64,000 nt of DNA from Cacajao melanocephalus (Eukaryota > Chordata > Mammalia > Primates > Pitheciidae). The notes under the pieces are model-generated. The model worked only from the letters and a program-made list of their open reading frames with translations. It was not told where the DNA came from and searched no databases. The stretch's first letter is position 1; each line of letters opens with the position of its first letter. The DNA is taken from NCBI GenBank assembly GCA_963573385.1, contig CAUYLG010017973.1, positions 27,119 to 91,118 of the forward strand. Reading direction: 5' to 3'. The translations under genes were made by a program, and so were the position numbers. Shown here one piece after another: positions 25,190-37,356 of the stretch.

Positions 25190-25690
25190 GGAAATACACA
25201 AAATGATATTCACTGAAGCATTTTTCTAGCGGTAAAAAGAATCCAAAAATCTTATGTCTTTCCGTAAAGAAAGGATTAAAACATGGTAACTTTGTAGTAT
25301 TGAAGGGTATGCGGCAGTTAAAAAAAGGTTAAAGTAAGCATAATACTAACATGAGAAGTTCTCCAAGACATATTTTTGAGCAAAAACATGTTGAGTACAA
25401 AAGATTTGTACGGTGTTGAAGGAACTTATTTACTTAAGACTACAGTGCTACACACACACATTTTGTGTTTAAAAGCACAAAATTTTACACACAGACACAG
25501 AAGTCTATAAATGAAATTGTTTTGAAAATGTAGACACAAAACTCCTAACTATAGTTACCTCTAGGGGAGGACCTTGATTGGAGTGGAAGAGAGTAGAGGA
25601 AGATGAAAAAGGACTTCAATTTTTCAGTATTTGAATTTTTATTAAAATATGCTAATATTTTACTCATGTAATAATAATAATAAGTCCCAA
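25190..25690 (+). mobile_element. L1M LINE 3-prime end, sense
   Basis: A second 3-prime end: 'tattcactgaagcattttt', 'gttctccaagacatatttt', and the characteristic 'tagttacctctaggggagga' followed by a T-rich and A-rich close. It may belong to one of the two upstream ORF2 copies. Confidence 0.7.
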
Positions 25691-25984
25691 AGAAGATGAT
25701 AACTTTGCGTGATTTGTAACTGTTTCGGAGACTTTTCAAGTTTGTTTCCCCAGGGCCAAGTGATAAACTGTTTCTGTGAAAACATCCCTTTTCTTCAAAT
25801 TTAAATATTTCAGTGTTGAGAATCCACAGTAACCTTGTTGTACTCTGTCGTTGTTGAGGAATGGGGTATTCACATGAATCAAATATGCTGCTAAATATGG
25901 AGAAAAATATAGAGGTACCTGCATATATTGCATAGCTTATAATCTGAGAATGGAAAGGAAGATGTCAGCATTAAAAATACCCTT

Positions 25985-26235
25985 TATTGAGTGAATTCTT
26001 TAGAGCCGGGCACTGTGCTGGTATCTTTGCATGTGTTCATGATCTCGTTTAATCCTGGAAACATCTCGTAAAGGTGGATATTATCCCCACTTTATGTATG
26101 AGGAAATTGAAGCTGAAAAGATATTCTGTTGTTTACCCAAGGTTCCAGTGCTAATAAGTATCCTTCATGAGATGCAAAACCAGGTCTCTCTAACATTGAA
26201 GCCTGTGTTCTTTCCTCTGTTCCATTCTGCCCCCC
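25985..26235 (-). repeat. MIR SINE, antisense
   Basis: Near-complete reverse MIR: 'gagccgggcactgtgctgg', 'tcgtttaatcctggaaaca', 'attatccccactttatgtatgagg', then a coding-like end 'gaagcctgtgttctttcct'. Confidence 0.8.
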
Positions 26236-27769
26236 TTCCCAATAAAATGCACAACAATACAACTACACTGAATACATTTTAATGTTTCTTGATGATTAGG
26301 AAAGCACTTCTGGCTTTTTCAAGTGTTTTGGAATCCCTTTATGAGCATCAATTATCAGAGTATTAGTGAAGCATGGAAATAATGTCTAATTGGAGATATC
26401 TAGTTAAAAGAAAGCAGAGTAATATTGCATTGACAGAATTTAGTGCTTTTATTAAAGATAGATAAAGGTATGGCAAAATCACTGATGTGATTCTAGCATA
26501 TCCTCTTTATTAATTGATCTGCATAGTCTGAAGGCCTTTATTCCCTATATACTGATTCCGAATGTTCTGTCCTTATTAGTCCCTTTATGTAAAACCTTGT
26601 ATCTCTATTTGCCATCCTAAAAATATTGCTTAAATACATGATGTAGTTTCTCCGCACACTGGAATCTGATCATGAAAGGTCTTAGCTCTATAGCCTGAAT
26701 TAACATGAGCAGAATTTAGGTATAGTACGCCAAGGGCTTCATGGACAGCCCCTTTGGTTATAGATTATAAATGCCATTTAGAGAAAGCACAGGATGGCTC
26801 CTGAGTGTCTAGTAAACTTCAACAACCACCTGAGAGATACCTCCGTGTGACTGCATAAAATGGAAATAAAGAATGGCAAATAACCCATTGACTGTGCACT
26901 TTCTCACCCACTGAGAGCAAAACGCAATCCGATGCAATTTTAGTACTTACATGCCTCTGGGGAAAATAGACCCCTAAAAATCACCGAGTGCAGCACTGGA
27001 AAAATTCCTTAAATTTGTGCTATGCTTGGTGTTATAAAACCCAAGGAACCTTAGATGTTCTTCTTGAGTAAAATGGACTGGTAATTTTGTTTTGTCACAT
27101 TATCCACCAAGCATAATGATAATGGGTCACATGCAATTTAGGAAAAAATTAAGTCTAATAAGAAAAATCTCTAATAAATACTAACAGCATCTTACTGGTA
27201 TCATCATTGGTCTAACCCTTCTATTAACATTTGTTTTTTTACATATTAAATGATCTGTAATATGTTGAAAATGAAGAGGATAGTAAAAATTAAAACCGGC
27301 ATTCTAATAATATATGCATTGTACAAATGTTTGCATGCTTCTTCCCTCAGGCAAGAACTAGGAGATGTTGTACATGCAAGGGAGTGGTGCTAGGATGTAG
27401 ATTTTGATTTTAGATATGCTGAGCAGTGAAGGTGCTCAGTGCAGCGGATAGACCCCATCATTAACCAGGAATGCAACCAATTCAGTGAAAGAGATTAGAA
27501 ATCAGAATGCAGCCCTGAGAAGAGTATACAGTTATCCCCTCAAATCAGGCTTTTTCTGGGCCACTGAGAAAGAGTGAACAAGCTTAGGGAACCTCTGGTA
27601 CCCAAGCAAAGGGCCTGGGGGGTCCTGTGCATTGACAGCTATCCATCATGGGCAATATGGTAGAGTGGGATAGAGCTAGAAGGATGTATTCGGGAAGCTG
27701 CCATTATTAGAAATGTTCTTCTCAAGCCCACTTAAGAATGTCCTAGACTACATCCATAAAGTAAAAGTG
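26236..27769. other. Unassigned stretch
   Basis: No gene or repeat recognised in 1.5 kb. The few frames are short and unremarkable. Confidence 0.5.
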
Positions 27770-27890
27770 CTTAGCACCTATTTCCAGGGATTCTGATTCA
27801 AGGGAACTGGGTAACACCCCTACATCTACTATTTTTAATGATTTCTTCTGGTAACACCTCTGCACGTAAACATGTGAAGACCACTGCATT
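27770..27890 (+). mobile_element. MER5A-like hAT remnant
   Basis: 'gggattctgattcaagggaa', a central GGTAACACC block, and 'gtgaagaccactgcatt' follow the order of MER5A, a short non-autonomous hAT-Charlie element. The terminal repeats are worn away. Confidence 0.5.
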
Positions 27891-28069
27891 AAATGATATT
27901 GACAAAGGGTTTCTTTCCCCTAGTCCTTTCTACCATGTGATTTAGATGAATAGCAACTATTTCCAAACCCTACTGAATAGTGGCAGCCACAAATGTCTTG
28001 CCATGTCAGGCTCTCAGTGGTTTCTGAGAAAGATTGAGCAGCCTTGAGAAGCCTAATCTATAATTAAGT

Positions 28070-28440
28070 ATTTGCTATGCAAGACACTATACTATATGCA
28101 GAAATGGCAAAGGTCCCTGCCTCAAGGAACTTACAGTTTAGGAAGAGCTAGCAGAGAGAAACTTAAACAAATCAACAAAATGTGACATGTGCTATGGAAA
28201 ACCATTTGTATAGGATAATGGGGACAAATGGGGTTTGATCATTAGCTGAAGGGTTGCCTAACTTGAAGAAAGGAGTGGCAGATGAGGACATCACAGGAGC
28301 CTTGTTGATGAAGGTCAAATACTTGGGTAGTATCCACATATTGGTTGTAAATGTGTGTAGGAGGGAAGAGCATGAAATAACTTCCAGGTTTTTCTGGCTT
28401 GAGTCTCTTTGTGGAAGGTGAAACCATTATGAGGGTCAGC
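28070..28440. repeat. Ancient interspersed repeat remnant
   Basis: 'aattaagtatttgctatgca', 'cctgcctcaaggaacttaca', 'atgtgctatggaaaacc' and 'aagagcatgaaataacttcc' follow the block order of the repeat at 18648-19185. Confidence 0.5.
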
Positions 28441-28514
28441 ATTTGAAAGAAGCGGAGTTGAAGAGAATGTTGAGTGTCAAGTATTCATAGTCTGTAAACG
28501 GAGATGTTCTAGGT

Positions 28515-28738
28515 TGTGGGTCAGCAAACTTTTACTGCAAAGGGCCACATAGTAAGCATTTAAGGCATTGCAGCCAGCCAGTCTTTGCCATGACCATTCA
28601 ACTCTGCCATTGTAGTGTGCAGGTATTCATAGGCAATATGGAAGCCAATGGGTTTGGCTGTGTTCTAATAAAACTATTTAGAAAAACAGGCAGTGGACCA
28701 GATTTGGCCCACGAGAGCTAGCTTGCCATTCCTGCTGT
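28515..28738 (+). mobile_element. hAT-Charlie non-autonomous element (MER58-like), full length
   Basis: About 224 bp with imperfect terminal inverted repeats: 'tgggtcagcaaactttta' at the left and 'gctagcttgccattcctg' at the right. Inner phrases 'aagggccacatagtaagca', 'ggctgtgttctaataaaac' and 'ggaccagatttggcccacg' identify the family. There is no transposase; such elements were moved by a related hAT enzyme. Confidence 0.75.
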
Positions 28739-28789
28739 ACGCATAGGTTTGAATAGAAGATAAAAATAGAAATGTAGCTATGTTGACTC

Positions 28790-28905
28790 ACAAATATATA
28801 TATAATATATGTGTGTTTTAAATATATACATATTTACATATATACATATATAATATGTATATGTTGTATGCAGTTTAGTATATATGTAATATGTTTTATA
28901 TCTAT
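28790..28905. repeat. TA/TATG-rich simple sequence
   Basis: Alternating TATATA, TACATA and TATGTA units, with long self-complementary stretches. It could extrude hairpins; no gene is attached. Confidence 0.8.
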
Positions 28906-28949
28906 TTTCTATGTAGACATATAATCATACCTACTTGATACAAACATTG

Positions 28950-29710
28950 CATTTCCTGGTTATTTTGGATAAAGAGTTTTTCAAACTATCCAAAAGTCAC
29001 TTAATGATTGTCTATAAAGAAACAATTAAATATGAAAATGTATATTAAAACAACAAAATACATTTTGTACTCAATGGTTTAGCAAAATTTAAAAATCTGG
29101 TGATACCAAGTGCTATCAAGGTTGTAGAGCAACAAAAACTCAAAAGCTATTTTAGTGGGAGTTGTGAATTAATATATCTCTATTGGAAAACAATTGGTTA
29201 TTTTCTAGTGAATTTGAATATATATGCCAATCCTAAGATCCAGAAATCTCACTCCTGGGACTCTAACACAGGAAAAGCTATTAAACATGCTCAGATCAAT
29301 AAGAGCTATACTCATAGCATAACAAACAAAAAATAGAAGCCGGAAGCAACCCAAATGATTCATTAAATAAAGTGAAATAACATTCAATATAGATAAATTT
29401 AAAATCAAAAGAAAAACCCACAGAATGATACCATATAATATAATTTATATAAAGCTTAAAAATGCAAAATAAAACACTATTCTAAAAGTCTTTATATTTG
29501 TGGCAAAACTAGGATGAAAACCGTGAAAATGAAAAAAAACCCAAAATGCACGTAGGTGGAGGCAAAACAAAAACAAAAAATTCTGACCTAATAGGAACAA
29601 CTAATGGATTTATTTATTTCTAAGCTTGGTAATGGGTAGGGAGACAGTTATTTTTAAAATGATATTTCTTATTATTTTACATATGTTACATTTGTTCCTT
29701 AATATCAAGC
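28950..29710 (+). mobile_element. L1M LINE 3-prime end, sense
   Basis: Ordered L1 landmarks: 'tgataccaagtgctatcaag', 'ggaaaacaattggttatttt', 'aatctcactcctgggactct', 'agccggaagcaacccaaatg', 'ccatataatataatttatat', then the 'ggtaatgggtagggag' UTR phrase. The reading frame is destroyed. Confidence 0.75.
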
Positions 29711-29838
29711 AACCCTTGCATGATAATGAAAAACAAGGTAAAGCCAAAATCTTACTGAGCTGGCAGTTTTATATTTTCAAAAAATAATTAACTCAAGTTT
29801 ATTCTGTTGTTCAAAAGAAATGTTTATTTTGGGGACAA

Positions 29839-29858
29839 TTTTTTTTTTTTTTTTTTTT
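29839..29858. repeat. T20 homopolymer
   Basis: Twenty T in a row. The sequence on the right is not Alu or L1, so the origin is unclear. Confidence 0.85.
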
Positions 29859-31014
29859 GTCTGGCTGAGTTTCTTTCCAGTCATGTCACCTCTCTCCGTG
29901 ACTGAGGATCAGCTGGTTTCCAGTGTTTCAGCTAGGCAGGAGTCAGGGAGGATTATGGATAGCACAGAAGAGGGAAGAATGTCAGGAAGGAGCTAACGTG
30001 ACTGCTGTAGGGTCATTTGAGTTCCCTATCTCTAGGAGAACAAGCATTGTCTTTGGCACAGGACAGAATGTGGTCAGAATCCTCCCTGTCACTCAGAAAG
30101 TAATTCCATTGCTGTCTTCATATTATCCCAGTCATCTGGGGTTGAAGGGACACTGTGTAGTGGTTTTGTGGTGTGGAAGCTATTGCTACATAATTTTTTA
30201 TTTCTTGAATATCACTTTGTAGCGTCATGATTACAAGGCTTGGAAGAAGATAAACTCTCTGTCCACTCCGAGTATAAATGGGCACTTGAGATGAAACCAC
30301 CTCATTAATTTCCCCTTGTTGCTGAAGTAGAATCTGAATCCAAACCACAACACAACCTAGCCCCTAAATCTCTATTAAAAGCCACCTTGGGTAGCCTGGT
30401 AAAGCTTTATTTAAAGTCAGCAGAGAATTATAAAGTCAAAAGTGAAAAATGGTACAACAAGAAAGAATCATAAAAAAATACTAGATCAGTTAAATGTAGT
30501 CAAAGGCAATTTAGTGTGTTCTGGCACCAGCGCTTATTGATGCAAAGAATGTGATGTGTCAGGGGTTGGCAAGAGCATGTAGGAAATGCAGAATGAGGGA
30601 TGCAGCTCCACGCATTGACTCTGAAACAGCCATACATGACCGCAGAGGATGCTTCAGCTACCTTGCTTTTGTATCAGGAATTTCAGGGAGAATATTCGAA
30701 TACCCCAAGTTGGACATCTTTTGTTCTTTTGTTCTTGATGTACTTTATGCTTTAAAGTAGAACTCTTTCTTTCATGGAGACGAGCTAACATAGAGACTGT
30801 GTAAATCGGGTCAGACCAGGAGCGTAAGTAACATTTGTTGGCACTTCTGAGTATCCTAGTATTCTGGTTTCTCTTGGGGCTGCCACATTGATCTGCTTTT
30901 TTACATCCATCTCCAAGCTGTGAGGGTTTCTGCCTCACCTTCTTCACCCCTTTAGTTTCCCGTTCACCAGTATTAACAAGTTTGCTCAGTAATGCACACA
31001 GCTACCAATGTTAT
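29859..31014. other. Unassigned stretch
   Basis: No gene or repeat recognised. Overlapping frames of 70-100 codons at 29923-30222 and 30654-30947 have no domain similarity that I can see. Confidence 0.5.
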
Positions 31015-31290
31015 GCCCCTACCCCTTTCCAGGCACAGTGTTAGGCCCTGCATATACATTCTCTCACTAAGCCTCAAAAAGCCCCAGTGATTCTAAGAAC
31101 CCTTGTCTGGAAAAAACAAAAAAAACCAAACAAACAAACAAAAAACAACCTTGTGAGATAGGTCTTATTATCATGCTGATTTTACACATAAGGACAACGA
31201 GGGCTGAGACTTGGAGCTCATTTGAGTTGCCACAGAAACAGGACTCACCAGGCCTGACTCCTGTGTAGGAGCAGGCATTATGCAAGAAGT
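31015..31290 (-). repeat. MIR SINE, antisense, split by A-rich insert
   Basis: 'ttccaggcacagtgttaggc', then a break of about 60 bp containing an AAAC-rich run (31110-31147), then 'aacaaccttgtgagataggt' and 'tgattttacacataagga'. The insert looks like the tail of a vanished retrotransposon. Confidence 0.65.
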
Positions 31291-31348
31291 GTTGGTTCGC
31301 TAACTCCATCAGCAGTGAAAGGTGGGTGCTGGTACCTTTAGAGGACAG

Positions 31349-31620
31349 AGTGCAGGATAGTGTAGTGTCAAGAGCATCAACTGAGGTCTGGGTTTGAATC
31401 CTGGCTTTGCCACTTATTGACTCTGTGACTCTGGGCAAGTTACTTGACCACTCTGAATCTCCCTCCATAAAATAGGGATAATATTAACATAGGGATAGTA
31501 ATAACATAGGGATAACAATAAAATAGGGATAATAATAACACCTACCTTACTAAGGTTGTTGTGAGGATTATGTAAGTTGCTATGAATAGTTTCTAAGAGT
31601 TACTGTGGAAGTGCTGAATG
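31349..31620 (+). repeat. MIR SINE, sense, with internal tandem expansion
   Basis: A long MIR: 'gtctgggtttgaatcctggctttgcc', 'ctctgggcaagttacttgacc', 'acctaccttactaaggttgttgtgagg'. The normally single AAAATGGGGATAATAAT segment is replaced by about four tandem AYAGGGATARYAATA-type units at 31468-31540. Confidence 0.85.
31468..31540 (+). repeat. Minisatellite inside MIR, about 4 units of 14-20 bp
   Basis: Units read AAAATAGGGATAATATTAAC, ATAGGGATAGTAATAAC, ATAGGGATAACAAT and AAAATAGGGATAATAATAAC. Unit length varies, suggesting slippage from the MIR sequence. Confidence 0.8.
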
Positions 31621-32159
31621 GTAGTCCCCCTCATCTCTAGGGGATACGTTCCAAGATCTCGGTGGATGCCTGAAACCATGGAGAGTATTGAACCCTATGG
31701 ATACTGTATTATGTTTTTTCCTGTAGATATATACCTATGGTAAAGTTTAATTATTAGGCATGATGAGAGATAATGATAACTGATAATAAAATAGAACAAT
31801 TATAACAATATGCCAGCATCACTACTCTTGCACTTTGGGGCCATTATCAAGTAAAATAGGGTTACTTGAACACGACTGCTGCCACACCACAATAGCCAAT
31901 CTGATAGCTGAGACGGCTTCTAGGTGACTCAGCGGCCAATTCTATATACAGAATGGACATGCTGGACGTACGGATGACTCACATCCTGGGCAGGATGGAA
32001 CAGGACAGTGTGACAGTTTATCATGTTACTCAGAATGGCATGCAATTTCGAACTTATGGATTATTTCTGGAATTTTCTGTTTAACATTTTCAGACTCTAG
32101 TTGATTGTAAGTAACTAAAACCATGCAGAAAGCGAAAACCTCAGAAAAGGGGGGGATTA
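31621..32159 (-). mobile_element. Tigger-family DNA transposon, internally deleted
   Basis: Ends 'gtagtccccctcatctct' (left) and 'agaaaaggggggatta' (right) are inverted, and TA dinucleotides lie at both borders, as in pogo/Tc1-mariner elements. On the minus strand a remnant of the transposase start is visible at 31844-31812, reading M-A-P-K-C-K-S-S-D-A-G. It joins directly to 3-prime terminal sequence, so nearly all of the transposase gene is deleted. The element is inactive. Confidence 0.8.
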
Positions 32160-32785
32160 CATGTTGCTGCTGCTGTTTCTATTGTTATTGTTATCAATAT
32201 TATTATTTTTGTCTTAAAAAATGTATCTCCTGGAAGTAGAGAGACTGCACACTGAAAGAAATGCTTGTGGATGGAATCAGGGACAGGGGAGGCTGGAAGG
32301 ACCGACCAGAGGTGGCAGGTCACACGGGAGAATGTTCTTAGACATGCCACTCGATACCCTTTAAATTCTACTCTGGTGTGGGCCACATCCACTTTTGTTA
32401 AATCCATTTTCCCCAAATGAAGCAGCTTTTGAAGATCAAACGAGAAAACTGGGCTCTTTGGGTACATTCTGCTTGAGTACTTCCATGTTCAAAATGCCTT
32501 TCTTTCCTGTCTACAGATTCACCTCCTGGAGAGAGAGAAAGAGGTTTGGAGACTTCTTTTGGTTCTAGAGGGTCTTATCAGAGTCTCAGATTCAAGGAGT
32601 GATTGGTATACTGTAAATGCTTTAGAGATCTGAAAGAGATTAGAGAAACCTATTCCAGAGGATAAAGGCAGGACAAGAGGGACCCATTCATCTCATGGAC
32701 ATTAAGTTCCCTGAGAACTTTTTTTGGGAATGACCAGAAACATGCCAGGCCATGTGCTGTCCATTTGCAATCCTCTGAGCTGTAG

Positions 32786-32835
<50 letters not shown>

Positions 32836-34150
32836 AGATAGATTGAGGCCAATGTCATTGCCTCATTTATGATGGTTCTTAAACTTGAAAAGGAACTGAA
32901 AGGTTGACACATGCATGCAGAGTCACTGCAGATGATTCAACTGAAGTAGTCCTGACAAATACCAGGGCTCTCCACATTGTCAGGAACAGTCTGATGATGA
33001 CATGTTCGAAGCTCCGCAGACTGGCTTGCATCTTAGTAAGTATGTGCAATCGGGGGAGACATAGTTATGCTGTGGAGAGTTCTGAGATGTGAAGAGAACA
33101 AGTTAATTGTTCAGCCTCAACTGAGACCTTTCACTCAAGTCATTAATCACAGTGCACAGTCTGGAGTCTTGGCTCTGAAGTTCAATTCTTTAGGCTGCTT
33201 TCCTGCTCCAGATGAAAGCTCATTCCAGGTGCTGGCCATTTGTGTTTGCCTCCAACCAGGCTGATTTATGGGCCTGGAGATGTTTTCTGGTTTTTCCAAA
33301 TTCTGTTCCATTACTTTGTAATAAGGGGGACATGTGATTTCTGGCTTTTTACAGATCCTCAGTTTTAACATCTCTAATACCAAAGATTTTTAAAATCAGT
33401 CTGTGGTCTGCTTTCTGTGATCTGGAGAATAGAAATGCTGTTCTGTGTTTTGAATATCAAAGTTAAGACTTCAGGGACTCTCGTTTCTTTCCCCCTTGGG
33501 CTGGAGTTGAAGTTGCAAGAAACAAATAGGAACCTTTGTTCCTGCCTTCAACATCCCGATGCAAATTAAGGCTTGGGAAGCCCTGGTGACAACAACTCAC
33601 TGCAGGTGTTGGAGTTATCCCCATCCCACACGAATGCATATGGCTCAGGATATAATAGTAAAGGCCTTCCACACTTGGACTAGGTCTCTGGTGACAGTGT
33701 AAGCCAATAGTGAAGATTTCACAAGAGAATCTGAGTGTCAAAGGAGGACATTGTGATACGGAGGCTGAACAGGGTGCTGCCAGGTGTTACCTGTTTGATT
33801 GAAAGGTAAGCCAGATCTGAGTTGATATGGGGCAACAGATCCCTTGGGAGTTTTCCCAGGTGGCTAGAAATGTGTCACAGGAAAGTAATTGGAAATTGAC
33901 ATTTGGCATATCTCTGGGTTACTTTTTATTCCAGATAATATCAAGAGTCGCTTGGTATTGGCCAAGAATCATTAGTGACTAATACATCAAATCCCACAGC
34001 ACATTGCTGAAATACAGTCTTCTGTTTGTTGACAGTAGCCAGCTGCTTCCTGGTCTTTTGTTGCCTAACTAGCACTTCATGTTAGAGGCCCGTGGCCCTG
34101 ATTTAGGTGAAATGAGTGGTAAAAATAGCAATTCAATCTTATAAAATCCT
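32160..34150. other. Unassigned 2 kb with a TG microsatellite
   Basis: Starts with a TGCTGCTGCTGTT and TTATTG-rich patch. No gene or interspersed repeat is recognised apart from the TG tract. Frames on both strands are short; the ones over the TG tract are threonine-histidine repeats with no meaning. Confidence 0.5.
32787..32834. repeat. (TG)24 microsatellite
   Basis: Forty-eight bases of uninterrupted TG. Length is in the range that is usually polymorphic in human populations. Confidence 0.95.
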
Positions 34151-34154
34151 GTCC

Positions 34155-34465
34155 ATACTTTTAAACAATTGATATATAATCATTGTGCATATTTATGGGG
34201 TGCATGTGGTATTTTGATATATGCATGCAATGTGTAATGATTAAACCAGGGTATTTGTGATATCTGTCACCTCCAACAGTATCATTTCTGTGTGTTGGGA
34301 ACATTTCAGATCTTCTAGCTATTTTGAAATATAAATTATCTTTAACTATAGTCATAATTGTGCTGTTAAACACGATTTCTTCTGTCTAACTAAATGTTTT
34401 TGCCCCTTAACCAGCCTCTCTTCATCCCCCTGCACCGCACCCATTCTGCCTTTTGGTAATTCTCT
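34155..34465 (-). mobile_element. L1M 3-prime UTR, antisense
   Basis: 'tatttatggggtgcatgtgg', 'gatatatgcatgcaatgtg', 'tctttaactatagtcataat' and 'tcttctgtctaactaaatg' are the reverse of the L1MA/L1MB 3-prime UTR. Confidence 0.75.
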
Positions 34466-34514
34466 GAAACAAAATTTTCCCTGGCAGTGCTGTCCTTAAA
34501 ATTCAACTCAATTT

Positions 34515-34800
34515 GACAGGTACTTGTTCAGAGACTTCAATGGGCTTTATATTGTGTTGTGTGCCAGGGGACCTACAAAATAAGTATCAAACATGACCTG
34601 TACTCTTGAAAAGCTTACAGGCTTATAGGAAGGATGATGTGTTTATGAAACACATTTTGCATGGCAAGATAAGCTATCATGTATGTGCCAAAGTGACTAG
34701 AATTGGGAATAAGTACAACAGAGAGTCGGAAAAATGAGAGAATGAGAGTAGGTTGTACTGGAATTGTCAGAGAAGACTTTATGGATGAGGTGGGAGAAAG
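34515..34800. repeat. Ancient interspersed repeat remnant
   Basis: 'acctgtactcttgaaaagct', 'acaggcttataggaagga' and 'gaagactttatggatgaggt' follow the block order of the repeat at 18648. Confidence 0.5.
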
Positions 34801-35749
34801 ATACCAAAATCCTAAACCTAGAACTCTCCCTTAAAGAAATTGGAAGACACACAGCCTCAGGTTACCAAGAAATTATGGGGCCCTTTTAAGTGAAAGTAAA
34901 TTAGTTCAATATGAGAATGGATTAATTTAGTTAAATAAATATTGAATACATGCTGTGTGCCAACAACTACATCTGATGTGATCAGGGAAGCGTAACGAGT
35001 GCAAAGGACACATGTGTCATTCTCAGATGCTAACTTCTCTTATATAGGTATTTAAAGTTATTCCTGATCTGTTGATTCCAAAGTCTTGATTTTTATTATT
35101 TACCATTCAACCTCTCAAAAAGACTTTCTCATCCAAGATTATTTGGGTTGAGGAGCTGAGTCTAATTTTTTGTGTGGTGGAAAAATTGCCTGTCTAATTT
35201 CATAAGTTGTATGAAGTGTAAAGAGTTGCATGCATGCTGATTGTGAAAGAAAGAGACATTGAATTAGCATTGAATGTGGGCCTAAATTATTGGGTTAGGG
35301 AGTATTTGGAATAGCATAAGAAAAGCCTGGACCTGACCCACATTCAGGGCTGTAAGTGAAGCCCAAGTTCTCTATAGATCAAGCTTTTCTTGGAATTTGT
35401 ATCATTCTCCTTGACAGCTGATTTGGAAACCTGATTAGAAGGGTCTCCCATCATTAGAGGTGAGACGGTCTTGCACTGGGCTTTGTTATTTGAGAATTTT
35501 AACATTGGCTCCACCCAGATACATTGGATAACTCGCTAAAATCTAGAATTGATCGAACTGATCTGTATTCCTCCTTGCAAAATAAGGAAAGCCACTATGT
35601 GTTCATTTCTTTAGGGACAGGTATAACTGGATAATTGTAAACTGTTGTAGAAAGAAAATGATGTCGGGATGATAGTGGTGGTAGTGGTCATCATCATGGA
35701 CATGGTAGTTATTATTCCAAATACCCACATAATTTGTAAATAATAGAAC
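34801..35749. other. Unassigned stretch
   Basis: No gene or named repeat. A GGTGGTAGTGGTCATCATCATGG patch lies near 35678. Confidence 0.5.
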
Positions 35750-35900
35750 CATAGAACCCTAGTAAATGCTAGAAAGAATCGAAGATATCAGGCATTGAGG
35801 CACAGAGATGTCAGGGTTTATTTAGCTAAGCAATACCAGAAGAGAACTAGAAAATCCTGCTTCCTAGCTGGCAGTCATTTGCGTACCACAATGAGACCCC
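35750..35900 (-). repeat. MIR-like remnant, antisense
   Basis: 'gcattgaggcacagagatgtc', a 'tttagctaagcaataccag' segment and 'aaatcctgcttcctagctgg' fit a decayed reverse MIR. Confidence 0.45.
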
Positions 35901-36212
35901 TGCTTAGTAACCCCTACATTTCTGCCACCCCTGTGACTGCTTTCTGAAGCTAATTTAGGTATTCAAGTGGAATTTTGAGAAAACCATATTTTTTTTTTAA
36001 ACTGGGGAGATTGATGGAAAGAAAAGTGAGAAGAAATTTGAAATCTTGATTCCTGACATTTTCCTTAGTGTTCCATTACTCTCTTCATCTGAAAGGTTCA
36101 TCTTGGCCTCTGTGGGTAACACATCCGTATTTGGTCACTCATCCTACATATGCATGTGCATCTATTGATATGCATTCCTCTTCATCATCTGTAGGCATTT
36201 TACAAATAATGG

Positions 36213-36256
<44 letters not shown>

Positions 36257-37356
36257 GTCATCTTATTTTTTAAATGAAAGTGACAACTTGAAAATTCTTT
36301 GCAGAAATAATTCTTCTGTGGTAGAAATTTCATCATGTCTTCCAGGGTCATCTTTGGGTCACATAATTTCATGGAGGAGTTGGTGGTGGGTGGGAGGGAT
36401 ATACACAGTGACCCTGGAATTTTTATCTTTCCATCCTGTGGCAGGTGGGCAAAGTTGGTAACAAAGAAGGTTGGTTGGTGGAGAATTAGGATAATATAGT
36501 CAAATAAGAAAGGTACAACAAGCGTGAGTGCAAGCCAAAAAACTGGCAAGTGCAAAACAAAATATTGGCAAGGCATAGAAAGAGAGAAGAGGAGGCATGG
36601 ATACTCTTCTCTGCTCTTCCAACCTTGCTCCTCTGTTGGGGTTGGGGCAGGATCAAGAGTATATAAAGGAGCCTGGACTTTGAGGTTGTAACTCTTGTTT
36701 TTGATGAAGCTGTTTTGGAAGTTTTCTTCTTGAACGGAGCCAGGGAGATCTGAGTGGGGCTCAGAAGAGACGAGAAAGGCCACTTGGAACTCGATCCAGG
36801 TTCTGGGTTTAAAGATGAGAAAGTGTTACAGGGTTTCCATAAACCAAGGAGTTCAGGTTGGTGGGATGGAAATCTGGCCCAGGTTTTACTCACCAAACTA
36901 TGTGTGTGGAGGTGCACCTCAGAGATGTACCTTTTTCATATTTATCCAAAGCACTATGTAGAATAGATTAGTCCCTGGATAGGGGAATTTTAAGCTTCTT
37001 TCTAGGTTGTCCAACCCTGTCTCCATACCTTCAGAGCTGGAGTTTCTAAGCAAGGTTCTCTATATTATTCTTTCTCTTGGATAGCTAAGCACAGACAGTA
37101 GGGAAACATGTAGCTCACAGAGTGGACTAGCTGCAGAGACCACCTTATCCAATGAACAAAGTAGGTGTAAAATGTAAATGACTAAAGGGGTCCTTGATTT
37201 TACTCTCTTAAGAAGGCAGCCACAAAGCTAAGTGCCCAGAGACCCACATTTCCAGCTTCTCTTATCTCCAGTCTTCCTTTAGGAAGGCTGTGAGCAAGCC
37301 TGGCCTTAGTGGTTCTTTTCTTCCCTGTCTGTGCACTTCCTATAATTATTATGCAG
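35901..37356. other. Unassigned stretch with TG tract
   Basis: Contains the TG tract at 36215-36255. A 214-codon minus-strand frame (36783-36139) is the longest in the window, but it runs through the CA repeat as His-Thr repeats, has no domain and shares DNA with other frames, so I treat it as chance. Confidence 0.5.
36215..36255. repeat. (TG)20 microsatellite
   Basis: About 41 bases of uninterrupted TG. Confidence 0.95.

Noticed and set aside
36139..36783. 214-codon minus-strand open frame, longest in the window
   Set aside because: Part of it is a His-Thr repeat from the CA microsatellite; other long frames overlap it on both strands; no domain, splice context or homology is recognised.
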